In this document: one piece after another, positions 1-8,388 of the stretch
How positions within the stretch are numbered: position 1 is the first letter of the stretch
Layout: each line of letters starts with the position of its first letter
Assembly: GCF_048553275.1 (NCBI RefSeq)
Contig: NZ_JBLZMW010000010.1
Span: 1-64,000 of the forward strand
Length of the DNA: 64,000 nt
Direction: 5' to 3'
Source of the DNA: Pacificoceanicola sp048553275
GTDB taxonomy: Bacteria; Pseudomonadota; Alphaproteobacteria; Rhodobacterales; Rhodobacteraceae
The notes under the pieces: generated by a model
What the model was told of the DNA's origin: nothing
What the model saw: only the letters and a program-made list of their open reading frames with translations
Databases searched by the model: none
Translations under genes and position numbers: made by a program

Positions 1-141
1 GCCGCTCGCAGCAAATTCGAGGAACTGGTCCGTGCCGGCAAGCCGCGCAAGCTCGCCGTGACCGCCGTGATGAGAAAGCTCGTCGTCTTGGCGAACGCTT
101 TGATCAGAGACGGCAGGAAATGGGCTCCAGAACCCGCTTGA
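1..141 (+). mobile_element. IS110-family transposase, C-terminal fragment (runs in from outside the window)
   Basis: The reading frame is open from the first base and ends at TGA (139-141), giving 46 residues. The segment KPRKLAVTAVMRKLVVLANA followed by a charged LIRDGRKW tail matches the conserved C-terminal end of IS110-type DEDD transposases, which usually close with a basic AVMRKL..LNALIRD stretch. Only the tail is visible, so it cannot be told whether the upstream element is complete. IS110 elements usually lack classical terminal inverted repeats and integrate at short structured targets, which may relate to the small repeats just downstream. Confidence 0.75.
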
Positions 142-158
142 TCATCACGGATACTCGG

Positions 159-190
159 GACATTGCTGCGCAATGCACTGCCGGGCAATG
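159..190. repeat. 32-bp direct repeat, copy 1
   Basis: This block differs from the copy at 230-261 at only three positions. It contains an internal inverted repeat (CATTGC-TGC-GCAATG). It lies 18 bp downstream of the IS110 transposase stop codon, so it could be an element end or a duplicated target. What it does is not known from the sequence. Confidence 0.6.
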
Positions 191-229
191 GACAAGCGTC
201 GCTACCGCCGACGGAACCGCCCCTCTCGT

Positions 230-261
230 GACATTGCTGCACAATGCACTGCCGGGCAGTG
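230..261. repeat. 32-bp direct repeat, copy 2
   Basis: Second copy of the repeat at 159-190, start to start 71 bp. One change (G to A) breaks part of the internal inverted repeat. It directly abuts the IS5-type transposase remnant that begins at about 266, so the repeat marks a junction between two insertion-sequence scars. Confidence 0.6.
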
Positions 262-265
262 ATGC

Positions 266-382
266 GAGATCCTGTTCGGCCGACTGAAGGACTGGCGGCG
301 GGTCGCAACACGCTACGACAGAAACCCGGTCATCGTCCTCTCGGCCATCGTCTTGGCTGCCATCGCCATCTTCTGGCTATAG
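266..382 (+). mobile_element. IS5-family transposase, 3' remnant
   Basis: A 38-codon frame ending at TAG (380-382) reads LFGRLKDWRRVATRYDRNP and then a hydrophobic end finishing in IFWL. This is the hallmark C-terminus of DDE transposases of the IS5 family (IS427/IS1031-like), where LKDWRR..TRYD and a terminal VIFWL are standard. The rest of the transposase is missing, so the element is a scar. The few bases after the stop (GAGTCCTGAG) may be the outer end of the insertion and coincide with the point where the fatty-acid-oxidation gene on the other strand is cut. Confidence 0.75.
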
Positions 383-390
383 GAGTCCTG

Positions 391-781
391 AGCCAAGCTT
401 GGCCTCGGGCACCGCGATCCTTGCGTGGCAGGCCATCGCCAGCTCCAACCCGCCGCCAAGCGTCAGCCCGCCCAAAGCCGCGACCCATGGTGCCGGGGAG
501 TCGGCAATCGCCGCCAGCCCATCGGGCAGGAACGGCGCGACGGGCGTCTGGCCCAACTCGCGAATGTCCGCACCGGCAACGAAGGCCCGGCCAGCGCCGG
601 TCAGCACCACAGCCCGCACGTCACTGCCTCGAAGCTGCGCCACCGGATCCAGCACTCCCTGCCGGACCGCGCGCCCGATGGCATTCACCGGAGGATTGTC
701 GATGGTGACCCAGCCCAGCCCGTCCTTGATCTCGACAGGTACGATTGCCAGGCGTGCCCCCTTCTTTGCAAATACCGCCAC
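391..781 (-). pseudogene. 3-hydroxyacyl-CoA dehydrogenase/enoyl-CoA hydratase (FadJ/FadB-like), N-terminal piece truncated by the insertion sequence
   Basis: On the minus strand the frame from a GTG at 781 encodes about 130 residues of a crotonase domain: GWVTIDNPPVNAIG, then VVLTGAGRAFVAGADIRELG (oxyanion-hole region), then ALGGLTLGGGLELAMACH and RIAVPEAKLG. This matches the first part of multifunctional fatty-acid-oxidation alpha subunits. Homology stops at about position 391, exactly where IS5-derived sequence starts, after which four foreign residues precede a stop. The protein is normally around 700 residues, so the gene is clearly broken and the 3-hydroxyacyl-CoA dehydrogenase half is missing. 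The start is uncertain; the open frame extends upstream to 961 but without homology. Confidence 0.75.
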
Positions 782-864
782 GCGGCGTTTTTCGGATGTA
801 TACTGTGCAGCGGGTTTGCCGTGACCAAACCATTGGTTGGGTTCAGGCCAGCCCCGGATTAAGT

Positions 865-877
865 ATGCTGTCAGCAT
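865..877. promoter_or_regulatory. 13-bp perfect palindrome, candidate operator
   Basis: The sequence ATGCTG-T-CAGCAT is a perfect palindrome. It lies in the 155-bp gap between the truncated fatty-acid-oxidation gene (minus) and the yciA-like gene (plus), 60 bp upstream of the latter's start. Size and symmetry would suit a TetR-type repressor of fatty-acid genes, but no such regulator is in the window, so the assignment is only a suggestion. Confidence 0.35.
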
Positions 878-936
878 GTAACCGCTTCGGAACTGGCCGC
901 TGGACGGATACTGGCCATACAAAAGGACACAGCACC

Positions 937-1338
937 ATGAGTGGCTCAGACCAACCGCCAACCGGCAACCCGACCATTCGCACCATAGCCATGCCAGCCG
1001 ACACGAACCCGGCAGGCGATATATTCGGCGGCTGGTTGATGAGCCAGATGGACCTGGCTGCGAGAACAGTTGCTGCGTTTACCTCGGCTGGACGCAGTGC
1101 CACGATCGCGGTCGATGGCATGATCTTTCACAGGCCGGTCAAGGTCGGCGACGAAGTCTCGCTTTACGCGTCCTTGATCAAGGTCGGAAAGACCTCCATG
1201 ACGATCCATGTGGATGCCTGGCGGCGCCCCCGCGAGGCGCGTTTCAGCGAAAAGGTGACAGAGGCGAACTTTGTCTTCGTAGCCCTCGGCCCTGCTGGCC
1301 AACCCATTCCGGTCCAGAGCCTGCCGAACACGGCATAG
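937..1338 (+). CDS. yciA: acyl-CoA thioesterase, hotdog fold, YciA family
   Basis: A 133-residue protein expected to hydrolyse acyl-CoA thioesters in the cytoplasm. Residues of the form ADTNPAGDIFGGWLMSQMDLA (about 19-39) are the YciA/BACH signature, with the GDIFGGW turn carrying the catalytic aspartate; a hotdog core follows (VDGMIFHRPVKVGDEVSLYA) and the length is typical. The ATG at 937 is preceded by AAAAGGAC, a reasonable ribosome binding site; the longer frame beginning at 745 has no homology upstream and overlaps the broken gene. It stands alone between two pseudogenes, so its survival suggests it is still useful to the cell. Substrate cannot be told from sequence. Confidence 0.88.
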   Translation: MSGSDQPPTGNPTIRTIAMPADTNPAGDIFGGWLMSQMDLAARTVAAFTSAGRSATIAVDGMIFHRPVKVGDEVSLYASLIKVGKTSMTIHVDAWRRPREARFSEKVTEANFVFVALGPAGQPIPVQSLPNTA

Positions 1339-1380
1339 CCCTCCGCGATCCTGCCAACCAGTCCGGGCCGCCGTGTTCTG

Positions 1381-2237
1381 ATGGCCCGCTCCGCTCACGC
1401 CCGTATCAACCACCCCCGGAACTCCAAGAACTTTCCCGTGTCGCCGCGCATCAAGATCCTGCTTTCCCTCTCGGCCCTGTACCTTGCGACCGCATGCGCC
1501 GGTTGGACCTTTGCCTGGCTCGGCATCCCGTTGCCCTGGATGATCGGGCCCCTGGTCCTGTCGGCGGCGCTGTCGATCTCGGGGCTGCTCAGGATCACGG
1601 TCCCGGTCATCCTTGCCCAGACCACGCGCATCGCGGCTGTGGTGATCCTGGTGCCGATCGCGGTGTTCGCGCTGGATGGCTGGCCGGATCGGTCCGGCAT
1701 GATCCGTGGCGGCGGTTTCGACCCGGTGGCAACGGCTTCCTCGCGCTGCTTGCCATCACTGGAGCGCTGTTGTTCAAACGTGTCGGGCTGTCCAACCCGT
1801 ATTTCCTGGGGCCACTGACCTTTTCGGCGGCGGCCAGCGCCATCGGCCTGCACCCGTCGGCCTTTCCGTCGGAAGTCCTGTCCTTTGCGCAGATCGTGCT
1901 CGGAACATGGCTGGGCAGCACCTTCCGGCACGACCTGTTCGTGAACCAGAAACGCCAACTGGTTGCGATCATTGTCAGCACGCTGGTGCTGCTGGGCCTC
2001 GTGTCCGGCATCGCGGTGTCGATTGCCTGAGTCGCGGGTCAGCCGTCGGAGGTTCTGGTTCTGGGGGCCGCGCCGGGCGGTGTCACGGAAATGGCGTTGA
2101 CGGCCAAGTTCCTGGGGATCGACCTCGCGCTGGTGACCGCCTTTCAGCTGACGCGGATCTTCCTGTTCATGCCGAACATCCCTTGGATCATCCGCATGAT
2201 CGACGCCTATGAACAGCGCAAGGCGGCGCGCCGGTAG
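1381..2237 (+). pseudogene. AbrB-family (putative ammonia monooxygenase-type) membrane protein, frame-broken
   Basis: Three consecutive stretches together read as one AbrB-type (PF05145) membrane protein. The first frame runs to about 1725 (WLGIPLPWMIGPLVLSAAL). It then shifts by one base into a frame reading FLGPLTFSAAASAIGLHP, which is interrupted by an in-frame TGA at 2028-2030. The same frame continues with APGGVTEMALTAKFLGIDLA to the TAG at 2235-2237. The APGG(V)xEM motif is the family hallmark near the C-terminus. At least one frameshift and one nonsense codon are visible, and the total of about 266-285 codons is shorter than the usual 350 or so, so some sequence is probably also deleted. 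A GTG at 1438 is the more likely original start. Confidence 0.75.
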
Positions 2238-2748
2238 TCCGGCATGCCCGATCCCGTTTGCGCGTCCATCAGATGCCTGATACCAGCACCAGCGCCGAGG
2301 GTCGGCCCATCACCACCAACGTGCCTTGGGCGATGGAAGCCGAGGCGAGGCTCCTGTCCCAACGATAAGATGCATCGCTCTCTATGGCGTCATGCACCGG
2401 CCTCAACTCGGCGGGCATTCGTCAGGCAGGCGATTTCCAACGGGCGTTTACGGCGGACTTGACGCTGAGACTGCAGTCCGCGAGGTAACTGTCGCATTCA
2501 TCGCGCGCCAAACGGCCGCTGAGATAGTTGCAGGTTTCGCCGATGTGCGAGATCGGGCTTGTGAGTTGCAGGTGTGACCGCCCGCTTTTCTGGCTCTACT
2601 CAACACGTCAGGGTCCATCACAAGACTTCCCAACGATCAATTCCGACACCGCGTTCAGCGAAAAATGCCTTCGAAGTACGCCGAGGTCATCCGTCTGCAG
2701 CGTTGAATGCGCTCCATTTTTCTGGCCCGGGGAGCGCGCACCCTCCAG
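2238..2748. other. about 510 bp with no recognisable gene
   Basis: I see no frame here with a known domain or a convincing ribosome binding site. The best candidate is a 49-codon minus-strand frame (2269-2418, ATG to TGA) ending in a hydrophobic stretch (TLVVMGRPSALVLVSGI), directly preceded by a stop and without a Shine-Dalgarno sequence; it may be a remnant. Inverted repeats lie near the right end (TTTTTCTGG at 2717-2725 against CCAGAAAAA at 2745-2753). The stretch fits the decayed character of the left edge of the window. Confidence 0.4.
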
Positions 2749-2780
2749 AAAAAAGAGCGGTATCCCGTCAGTCCCGCTTT
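2749..2780 (-). terminator. intrinsic terminator after ridA, end of the tryptophan/anthranilate operon
   Basis: On the minus strand the last codons of ridA (AAGCGGGAC TGA) form the 5' arm of a short hairpin, AGCGG paired with CCGCT, followed by C and six T residues (2754-2749). Stem is short but the U-run is good and the position, immediately at the operon end, is right. Confidence 0.55.
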
Positions 2781-3175
2781 GGAGCAATGAAGGCTGTTGC
2801 CTCGATTTCAACCAGGGCATCATCCTCGATCAACTCCTTGATCACGAGCATCGACATGGCTGGGAAATGGCGGTCAAAAATACGGCGATACGCCTGTCCC
2901 ACTTCTTTTTGGTGGGCAATGTATTCCTCTTTGCTTTTGACAAACCAGGTCAGCCGCCCAATATCCGCGACCTGCCCACCCGCGGCTTCGACAATCTCGC
3001 GAATATTGGACAAAGCCTGTTCCATCTGGGGGATAAACCCTCCGGGCCGCATGACCTTGTCCTTGTCCCAGCCGATCTGCCCGCCGATGTGCAAAGTGCC
3101 GTCGGCCATCAGCATCCCGTTTGCATAGCCCAGTGCCGGAGCCCAGCCTTCCGGGTGGATCGTTTTTCCACTCAT
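2768..3175 (-). CDS. RidA/YjgF-family protein (reactive imine/enamine deaminase family)
   Basis: A 135-residue protein with the RidA fold: residues 16-30 (GYANGMLMADGTLHI, then GGQIGWD), MEQALSNIREIVEAAGG in the middle, and a C-terminal HFPAMSMLVIKELIEDDALVEIEATA. In canonical RidA the R105 and E120 positions bind the imine substrate; here the equivalent strand reads PAMSMLVIKEL and the conserved IEATA glutamate is kept while the arginine is not obvious, so it may belong to a non-archetypal subfamily. Its start overlaps the end of the thioesterase gene by 4 bp. It is the last gene of the operon and may clear unstable imines arising from amino-aromatic intermediates; that role is inference. 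Confidence 0.85.
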   Translation of the reverse strand: MSGKTIHPEGWAPALGYANGMLMADGTLHIGGQIGWDKDKVMRPGGFIPQMEQALSNIREIVEAAGGQVADIGRLTWFVKSKEEYIAHQKEVGQAYRRIFDRHFPAMSMLVIKELIEDDALVEIEATAFIAPKRD

Positions 3176-3582
3176 CCTTGTTCTCCGAACAGTTTTTCAG
3201 TGCGCGCGCGCACCGTGTCTGGCCACGGTGTCGGACGCCCGTCAGATGCGATACAGACGAGTGTCTGTACGGTTTCAAATCTTGGATCTTCGTCGACTTT
3301 GCCTGTCGTCTTGAGTGTCAGGCTTGTCCGCCCGATCGCGGTTGGTTCGATCCACAGCACCAGCTGTTCGCCGAGGCGACATGGCGCATTGAAACGGGTT
3401 GAAATTTCAACGGTCGGAACAGCCCTGTCCGGGTGAATGTCATGGAAAGGCCAGCCCAATTCGCGCTCGAAAAAGTTCTCGACAGCGTCGTTGACCAATT
3501 CCAGCATACGCGGGAAAAACATGATCCGTGCGGGATCACAATGGCGAAAAAGGACGGTTTGCGGGTAGCGGAAGACGGCCAT
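3172..3582 (-). CDS. acyl-CoA thioesterase, 4-hydroxybenzoyl-CoA thioesterase/YbgC type
   Basis: A 136-residue single hotdog domain. The segment VLFRHCDPARIMFFPRMLELVNDAVENFF (about 10-38) is the 4HBT signature, with the aspartate of CDPA in the catalytic position. It lies between kynureninase and ridA in a tight operon, overlapping ridA by 4 bp and separated from kynU by 12 bp. A plausible job is release of CoA from dead-end or stalled intermediates of 2-aminobenzoyl-CoA breakdown, or of product acids; the substrate is not shown by the sequence. Length and motif agree well with the family. Confidence 0.85.
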   Translation of the reverse strand: MAVFRYPQTVLFRHCDPARIMFFPRMLELVNDAVENFFERELGWPFHDIHPDRAVPTVEISTRFNAPCRLGEQLVLWIEPTAIGRTSLTLKTTGKVDEDPRFETVQTLVCIASDGRPTPWPDTVRARTEKLFGEQG

Positions 3583-3594
3583 CTCAAACCGACC

Positions 3595-4779
3595 TTACGT
3601 GACACGTGATTTGTGTTGATACTTGGGGTCGCGCCAAATCTCTTCGTTCACTATCTTTGCCATGATTTGGGCCGCCCGGGAGATATCACCAGCATCCAGA
3701 TAGAGCGGCGTGAACCCGAACCGCATGACATTTGGTGCCCTGAAATCCCCAATGACACCGTGATCAATCAGCGCCTGCATCGCCGCATATCCGTGTTCGA
3801 ATGCAAAGGACACCTGACTGCCACGCTCAGCGCTGTCGCGCGGAGAGATGAGATCCAGCGTTGGGCAAGCGGCGGATACGTCCTTGATGAACTGCTCCGA
3901 CAGCGCGACAGACGCCGCCCGCAATGCGTTCATATCGACATCGTCCCACGAATCCAACGCCGCATCGAGCGTTGCCAGTTGCAAGATCGGCGGCGTGCCG
4001 ACGCGCATGCGTTCCGTGGACATGGCGGGGCGATAGTTCAGATCGAAATCGAAGGGCGCATCATGGCCCAACCACCCCGAGAGCGCCGGACGTGTCTCTT
4101 CAACCAGATCAGGCCGGATATAGATGAACGCCGGCGCACCGGGGCCGCCGTTGAGGTATTTATAGGTGCAACCCACCGCAAACTCGGCCTGCGATGCAGC
4201 CATGTCAACAGGCACAGCGCCCGCGCTATGGGCCAGATCCCACAGCATGATCGCGCCCGCATCCTGTGCAGCCTTGGTGACTTTGGCCATGTCGTGCATC
4301 CGGCCCGTGCGGTAATCGACCTGGGTCAACATGACGACGGCGACATCTTCGTTGATGTGATCCAGCACATTTTCCGGTGCGGGCGTTCGCAGTTCGTGGT
4401 GCTTGTCGATCGTCCCGATAAGACCTTCGGCGATATAAAGATCCGATGGAAAATTACCGTTATCAGACAGGATCACCTTGCGATCGGGGCGCATTTTCAA
4501 TGCCGCCGCCAGTGCCTGAAACACTTTGATCGACAATGTATCGCCCATGGCGACCGATCCTTGGGGCGCACCGATGAGCCGTGCAACACGGTCACCAACC
4601 TTGCGCGGCAAGTCCATCCATCCGGCCGTGTTCCATGCCCGAATGAGCGCAATGCCCCATTCTTCCTCAATCACCTTTTGCGCGCGGGCGGACGCCCCCT
4701 TGGGCAATGGGCCCAGGGAGTTTCCATCCAGATAGATCACCCCTTCGGGCAACAGAAATTGATCTTTCTTCGGCAGCAT
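3595..4779 (-). CDS. kynU: kynureninase
   Basis: A 394-residue PLP enzyme that cleaves L-kynurenine to anthranilate and alanine. The N-terminal YLDGNSLGPLPKGA, the loop FPSDLYIAEGL, the WDLAHSAGA aspartate segment and the PLP-binding lysine (K207) in GCTYKYLNGGPG are all diagnostic of kynureninase. The start chosen is the ATG at 4779, whose A is the last base of the preceding dioxygenase stop codon (TGATG), which implies translational coupling; the frame is open upstream to 4803 but only with sequence inside the neighbour. In this operon it feeds anthranilate to the adjacent 2-aminobenzoate-CoA ligase. Confidence 0.95.
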   Translation of the reverse strand: MLPKKDQFLLPEGVIYLDGNSLGPLPKGASARAQKVIEEEWGIALIRAWNTAGWMDLPRKVGDRVARLIGAPQGSVAMGDTLSIKVFQALAAALKMRPDRKVILSDNGNFPSDLYIAEGLIGTIDKHHELRTPAPENVLDHINEDVAVVMLTQVDYRTGRMHDMAKVTKAAQDAGAIMLWDLAHSAGAVPVDMAASQAEFAVGCTYKYLNGGPGAPAFIYIRPDLVEETRPALSGWLGHDAPFDFDLNYRPAMSTERMRVGTPPILQLATLDAALDSWDDVDMNALRAASVALSEQFIKDVSAACPTLDLISPRDSAERGSQVSFAFEHGYAAMQALIDHGVIGDFRAPNVMRFGFTPLYLDAGDISRAAQIMAKIVNEEIWRDPKYQHKSRVT

Positions 4780-5618
4780 CACAAAGCCCCCCTGACATTC
4801 CAAAGTTCCGGGAACAGCTCGACGCTGAGCATCCTGCGCAAATATGCGACCCCGGAAGTGCCGCCCGTTCCGCGTTTAAAGCCGATCACCCGTTCCACGG
4901 TCGTGACGTGATTGAAACGCCAGCGACGAAAGTAATCTTCGATATCCATCAGCTTCTCGGCAAGTTCGTAGAGCGCCCAGTGGGTATCGATATCCTCATA
5001 GACAATCTGCCACCTGTTCTGAATTTCATCGCGCGCCTCGTGGGGTGTCGCAAGCTGCGGGTCGGGCATCGCATCGGTATTCCCATCAAGCGTTTGGAAA
5101 AGATGCCGCACCACTTCGTCGTAGAAGCTTGGGATGTTCATTTCCTTTTCAAGTTCCGCCTTCACTGCGGGAACATGCTCATGTGGTTTGAGCATGTTCG
5201 CATTGCGGTTCCCCAGAACGAATTCGATCATGCGGTATTGATGGGACTGGAAACCGGATGACGGCCCAAGCGCATCGCGAAATTGGGTGTAGTCAGCCGG
5301 GGTCATCGTCCGCAGTACGTCCCACTGGTTGTTCAGCTGTTCGAAAATGCGGCTGACGCGCGCCAACATCTTGGACATGCCCGACAGGTTGCCGGATTTC
5401 AAGGCGACGCGCGCCGAAGAGAGTTCATGCAACACCAACTTCATCCACAACTCGGATGTCTGGTGCTGGATGATGAACAGTAATTCGTCATGCGCATCCG
5501 AACGCAGCTTCTGAATCGAAAGCAACTGATCCGCGCACAGGTAGTCTCCGTAGGACATCGCATCTTGGAAATCCATCTTGGCGCCGTCGCTCTTTGGATC
5601 ATACGGGCAGGACATCAT
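4779..5618 (-). CDS. kynA: tryptophan 2,3-dioxygenase
   Basis: A 279-residue haem dioxygenase that opens the indole ring of L-tryptophan to give N-formylkynurenine. Clear landmarks: MSYGDYLCADQLLSIQ near the N-terminus, ELLFIIQHQTSELWMKL (substrate pocket histidine), SGFQSHQYRMIEFVLGN, and at the C-terminal side RFNHVTTVERVIGFKRGTGG, which carries the haem-ligating histidine and the tryptophan carboxylate-binding GTGGT loop. Length is typical of bacterial enzymes. Its start overlaps the ligase stop (ATGA) and its stop overlaps the kynU start by one base. The next enzyme of the pathway, kynurenine formamidase, is not among the neighbours. Confidence 0.96.
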   Translation of the reverse strand: MMSCPYDPKSDGAKMDFQDAMSYGDYLCADQLLSIQKLRSDAHDELLFIIQHQTSELWMKLVLHELSSARVALKSGNLSGMSKMLARVSRIFEQLNNQWDVLRTMTPADYTQFRDALGPSSGFQSHQYRMIEFVLGNRNANMLKPHEHVPAVKAELEKEMNIPSFYDEVVRHLFQTLDGNTDAMPDPQLATPHEARDEIQNRWQIVYEDIDTHWALYELAEKLMDIEDYFRRWRFNHVTTVERVIGFKRGTGGTSGVAYLRRMLSVELFPELWNVRGAL

Positions 5619-7231
5619 GACGTCTCCTTGAGGCGGAATCTTTGGATCTTGCCTGTTGTGGTCTTTGGAAGCTCGGATTGAAAAACGATGCTGCGCGGGT
5701 ATTTGTACGGCGCAATTTTCGCCTTTACGTGATCCTGCAACGCCTTGGTTGTCGCGTCATTTCTGGCCGCGTCCGCCTGCAGCACCACATGCGCCTGCAC
5801 GATATGGCCACGCTCGGGATCCGGCACACCGATCACCGCACATTCGACAACATCCGGATGGCTCAGAAGCGCGGCTTCGACCTCTGGGCCGGCGATATTG
5901 TACCCGGAGGAGATGATCATGTCGTCATTGCGAGCGGCAAAATGAAAATAGCCGTCCTCATCTTTGACAAAGCTATCACCCGTGATGTTCCAACCACCAT
6001 CGACATAGCTGTCCTGGCGGTCCCCTTTCAAATAGCGGCAGCCGGTTGGTCCGCGCACCGCAAGGCGGCCGACCTCGCCCGCATCGGCCTCTGATCCATC
6101 CTCGCGCAGCACCTTTGCCTCGTAGCCAGTCACCGGTTTCCCCGTGCAAGCAGGTCGGTGGTCATCAAAACGGTTCGAGATGAAGATATGCAGCATCTCT
6201 GTCGCGCCGATCCCGTCCAGCATAGGCTTGCCGGTCTTGTCGATCCATTCCTGATAGACCGGTTCCGGCAGTGTCTCGCCCGCGGAAACCGCCGCCCGCA
6301 GGCTGGACAGATCGGCCCCGTCATCCATGGCGCGCAACATGACCCGATACGCGGTCGGTGCCGTAAAGCACACGGTCGCTTTGTATTTCTGGATGATCTC
6401 GATCATGTTGGGTGGCGTCGCCTGCTCAAGCAGCGTAGCCGTCGCGCCAAATCGCAGCGGAAAAACCGCCAAGCCGCCAAGGCCGAACGTGAATGCCAAG
6501 GGCGGAGAGCCGACAAACACATCATCCGATGTAACGCCCAGAACCTCTTTGGCATATCCATCGGCGATGATCATAATATCCCGATGGTAGTGCATCGTGG
6601 CCTTGGGCGTGCCTGTCGACCCGGACGTGAAACCCAACAAGGCCACCTCATCGGATCGCGTGCGCGTGCCCTTGAACCGGACCGGCTTTTCCAAGGCCAT
6701 GCGGTCCAATTCAGCGTCATGATTGGATGTGCCATCAAAACCTACGATGGTTTTCAGGAACTTGCTGGTCTTCGCACAAATCTCAAGCTCCTCCATCAGG
6801 CGCGTGTCACACAACGCGAATTCGACCTCGGCAAGATCAACATATTTTTCGAGCTCGGCGGCCCGCATCATTGGCATCGTGTTCACCACAACCGCGCCCA
6901 CCTTGGTCGCGGCCAGCCAACAGGCAAGCATCGCAGGATTATTGGCCGATCTGATCAAGACGCGATTGCCCGGTTTGACGCCAAGGTCCTCGACCAACGC
7001 ATTGGCCAACCGGTTAGTCCAGTCCGTCAGCTCTTTGTACGTGCGCAGACGCCCGTTCCCGATGAGGGCCGTGTGATCGCCGAACCCTTTTTCGACCATT
7101 GCGTCGGTCAACTCGTAACCAGCGTTCAGAAATTCGGGATAATCAAACCCATCCAAAAGGAAGTCCGGCATTTGGTCTTCCGGCGGCAGATTGTCCCGCG
7201 CAAAGCTGTCGTGTTGAGCCGTGGTCTGCAT
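5615..7231 (-). CDS. abmG: 2-aminobenzoate (anthranilate)-CoA ligase, ANL superfamily
   Basis: A 538-residue adenylate-forming enzyme that would activate anthranilate with ATP and CoA. Motifs in order: the AMP-binding P-loop GFTSGSTGTPKATMHYH (about 200-217), the DGIGATEMLHIFISN motif that places it in the benzoate/2-aminobenzoate-CoA ligase branch, the WNITGD aspartate, and the C-terminal catalytic lysine in PKTTTGKIQRFRLK. It sits between the acyl-CoA dehydrogenase and tryptophan dioxygenase genes, overlapping each by 1-4 bases. Assignment to anthranilate rather than benzoate comes from the neighbouring kynureninase and 2-aminobenzoyl-CoA monooxygenase/reductase. Confidence 0.9.
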   Translation of the reverse strand: MQTTAQHDSFARDNLPPEDQMPDFLLDGFDYPEFLNAGYELTDAMVEKGFGDHTALIGNGRLRTYKELTDWTNRLANALVEDLGVKPGNRVLIRSANNPAMLACWLAATKVGAVVVNTMPMMRAAELEKYVDLAEVEFALCDTRLMEELEICAKTSKFLKTIVGFDGTSNHDAELDRMALEKPVRFKGTRTRSDEVALLGFTSGSTGTPKATMHYHRDIMIIADGYAKEVLGVTSDDVFVGSPPLAFTFGLGGLAVFPLRFGATATLLEQATPPNMIEIIQKYKATVCFTAPTAYRVMLRAMDDGADLSSLRAAVSAGETLPEPVYQEWIDKTGKPMLDGIGATEMLHIFISNRFDDHRPACTGKPVTGYEAKVLREDGSEADAGEVGRLAVRGPTGCRYLKGDRQDSYVDGGWNITGDSFVKDEDGYFHFAARNDDMIISSGYNIAGPEVEAALLSHPDVVECAVIGVPDPERGHIVQAHVVLQADAARNDATTKALQDHVKAKIAPYKYPRSIVFQSELPKTTTGKIQRFRLKETS

Positions 7232-8388
7232 CAGGTATCTCCTTTTGCGCGGTCAAGCGCTTGGCGGGCGATGATGATCTTTTGCACGTCCGATGCGCCC
7301 TCATAGATGCGCAATGCCCGGATTTCGCGGTAGAGCGATTCGACGACAGTGCCCGAACGCACGCCATCACCGCCAAAAAGCTGCACCGCCTTGTCGATCA
7401 CAAGCTGCGCATGATCCGTCGCAAAAAGTTTGGCCATTGCGGCCTCGCGCGTGACGCGCGCAGCTCCGCTGTCCTTGGCCCAGGCCGCGCGGTAGACCAA
7501 CAGCGCACTCGCATCCACATCCAGCGCCATATCGGCGATATGGCCCTGGACCATTTGCAGATCGAACAGGGCAGCGCCCTGTATTTGCCGCGTCGTTACG
7601 CGGGCGATGGCCTCCTCCAGGGCCCGTCGCGCAAACCCAAGCGCTGCGGCCGCCACGGTTGTGCGGAACACATCAAGCACCGACATCGCGATCTTGAACC
7701 CTTGTCCCGGCGTGCCAAGCATTGCCGAGGCGGGCACACGGCACTCTGTGAATTCCAGCGTGGCCAAAGGGTGCGGCGCGATCGTCTCAAGCCGCTCCTT
7801 GATGGCAAAACCCGGCAGGTCCGGCGTCACGATAAAGGCAGAAAGCCCCTTCGCGCCGGGCGCTTCTTCGCTGCGGGCAAACAGGGTATAAACATCCGCA
7901 ATACCCCCATTTGAAATCCACGTCTTTTCGCCGTTCAGAACATAATGATCACCGTCTTTCGTGGCGGTCATCGTCGAGTTCGCGACGTCAGAGCCCGATG
8001 CGGGTTCCGTGAGCGCAAATGCAGAAATCGCGCGGCCAGATCGTGTCAGGGGCAACCACTGCTCCTTCTGGTCCTGCGTGCCAAAAAGCGAAATGGCACC
8101 CGTGCCCAGCCCCTGCATCGCGAATGAAAAATCCGCCAATCCATCGTGCCGCGCCAGTGTTTCGCGCAGGATGCACAGGCTGCGCACGTCCAGGACGCCG
8201 TCCGCACTTGCCGAATGCTGAAGAAAGCCGGCCTGCCCCAGGATCCGCACCAAATGGCGACATGTCTCGTCCGTATCCGCATGGTCCAGATCTTTGAGGT
8301 TGGCTTCGCACCACGCCTCCAATGCCTCCGACAATGCGCGATGGCGAACCTCAAGGAAGGGCCAGTTCAGAAAGCTCTTATCCGCCAT
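7231..8388 (-). CDS. acyl-CoA dehydrogenase
   Basis: A 385-residue FAD enzyme. It shows both family signatures: ISAFALTEPASGSDVAN (about 121-137, FAD/substrate loop) and the C-terminal QLFGGDGVRSGTVVESLYRE ending in ALRIYEGASDVQ, where the glutamate is the usual catalytic base. Start and stop each overlap a neighbour by one base (TGATG). In the anthranilyl-CoA operon it probably oxidises a ring-derived or ring-opened acyl-CoA after the monooxygenase/reductase step, in a beta-oxidation-like sequence with the hydratase and SDR next to it. The exact step is not settled for this pathway. Confidence 0.92.
   Translation of the reverse strand: MADKSFLNWPFLEVRHRALSEALEAWCEANLKDLDHADTDETCRHLVRILGQAGFLQHSASADGVLDVRSLCILRETLARHDGLADFSFAMQGLGTGAISLFGTQDQKEQWLPLTRSGRAISAFALTEPASGSDVANSTMTATKDGDHYVLNGEKTWISNGGIADVYTLFARSEEAPGAKGLSAFIVTPDLPGFAIKERLETIAPHPLATLEFTECRVPASAMLGTPGQGFKIAMSVLDVFRTTVAAAALGFARRALEEAIARVTTRQIQGAALFDLQMVQGHIADMALDVDASALLVYRAAWAKDSGAARVTREAAMAKLFATDHAQLVIDKAVQLFGGDGVRSGTVVESLYREIRALRIYEGASDVQKIIIARQALDRAKGDT

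Noticed and set aside
2269..2418. A 49-codon minus-strand frame in the gene-poor strip
   Set aside because: No Shine-Dalgarno sequence, a stop codon two codons before the ATG and no recognisable family; more likely a remnant.
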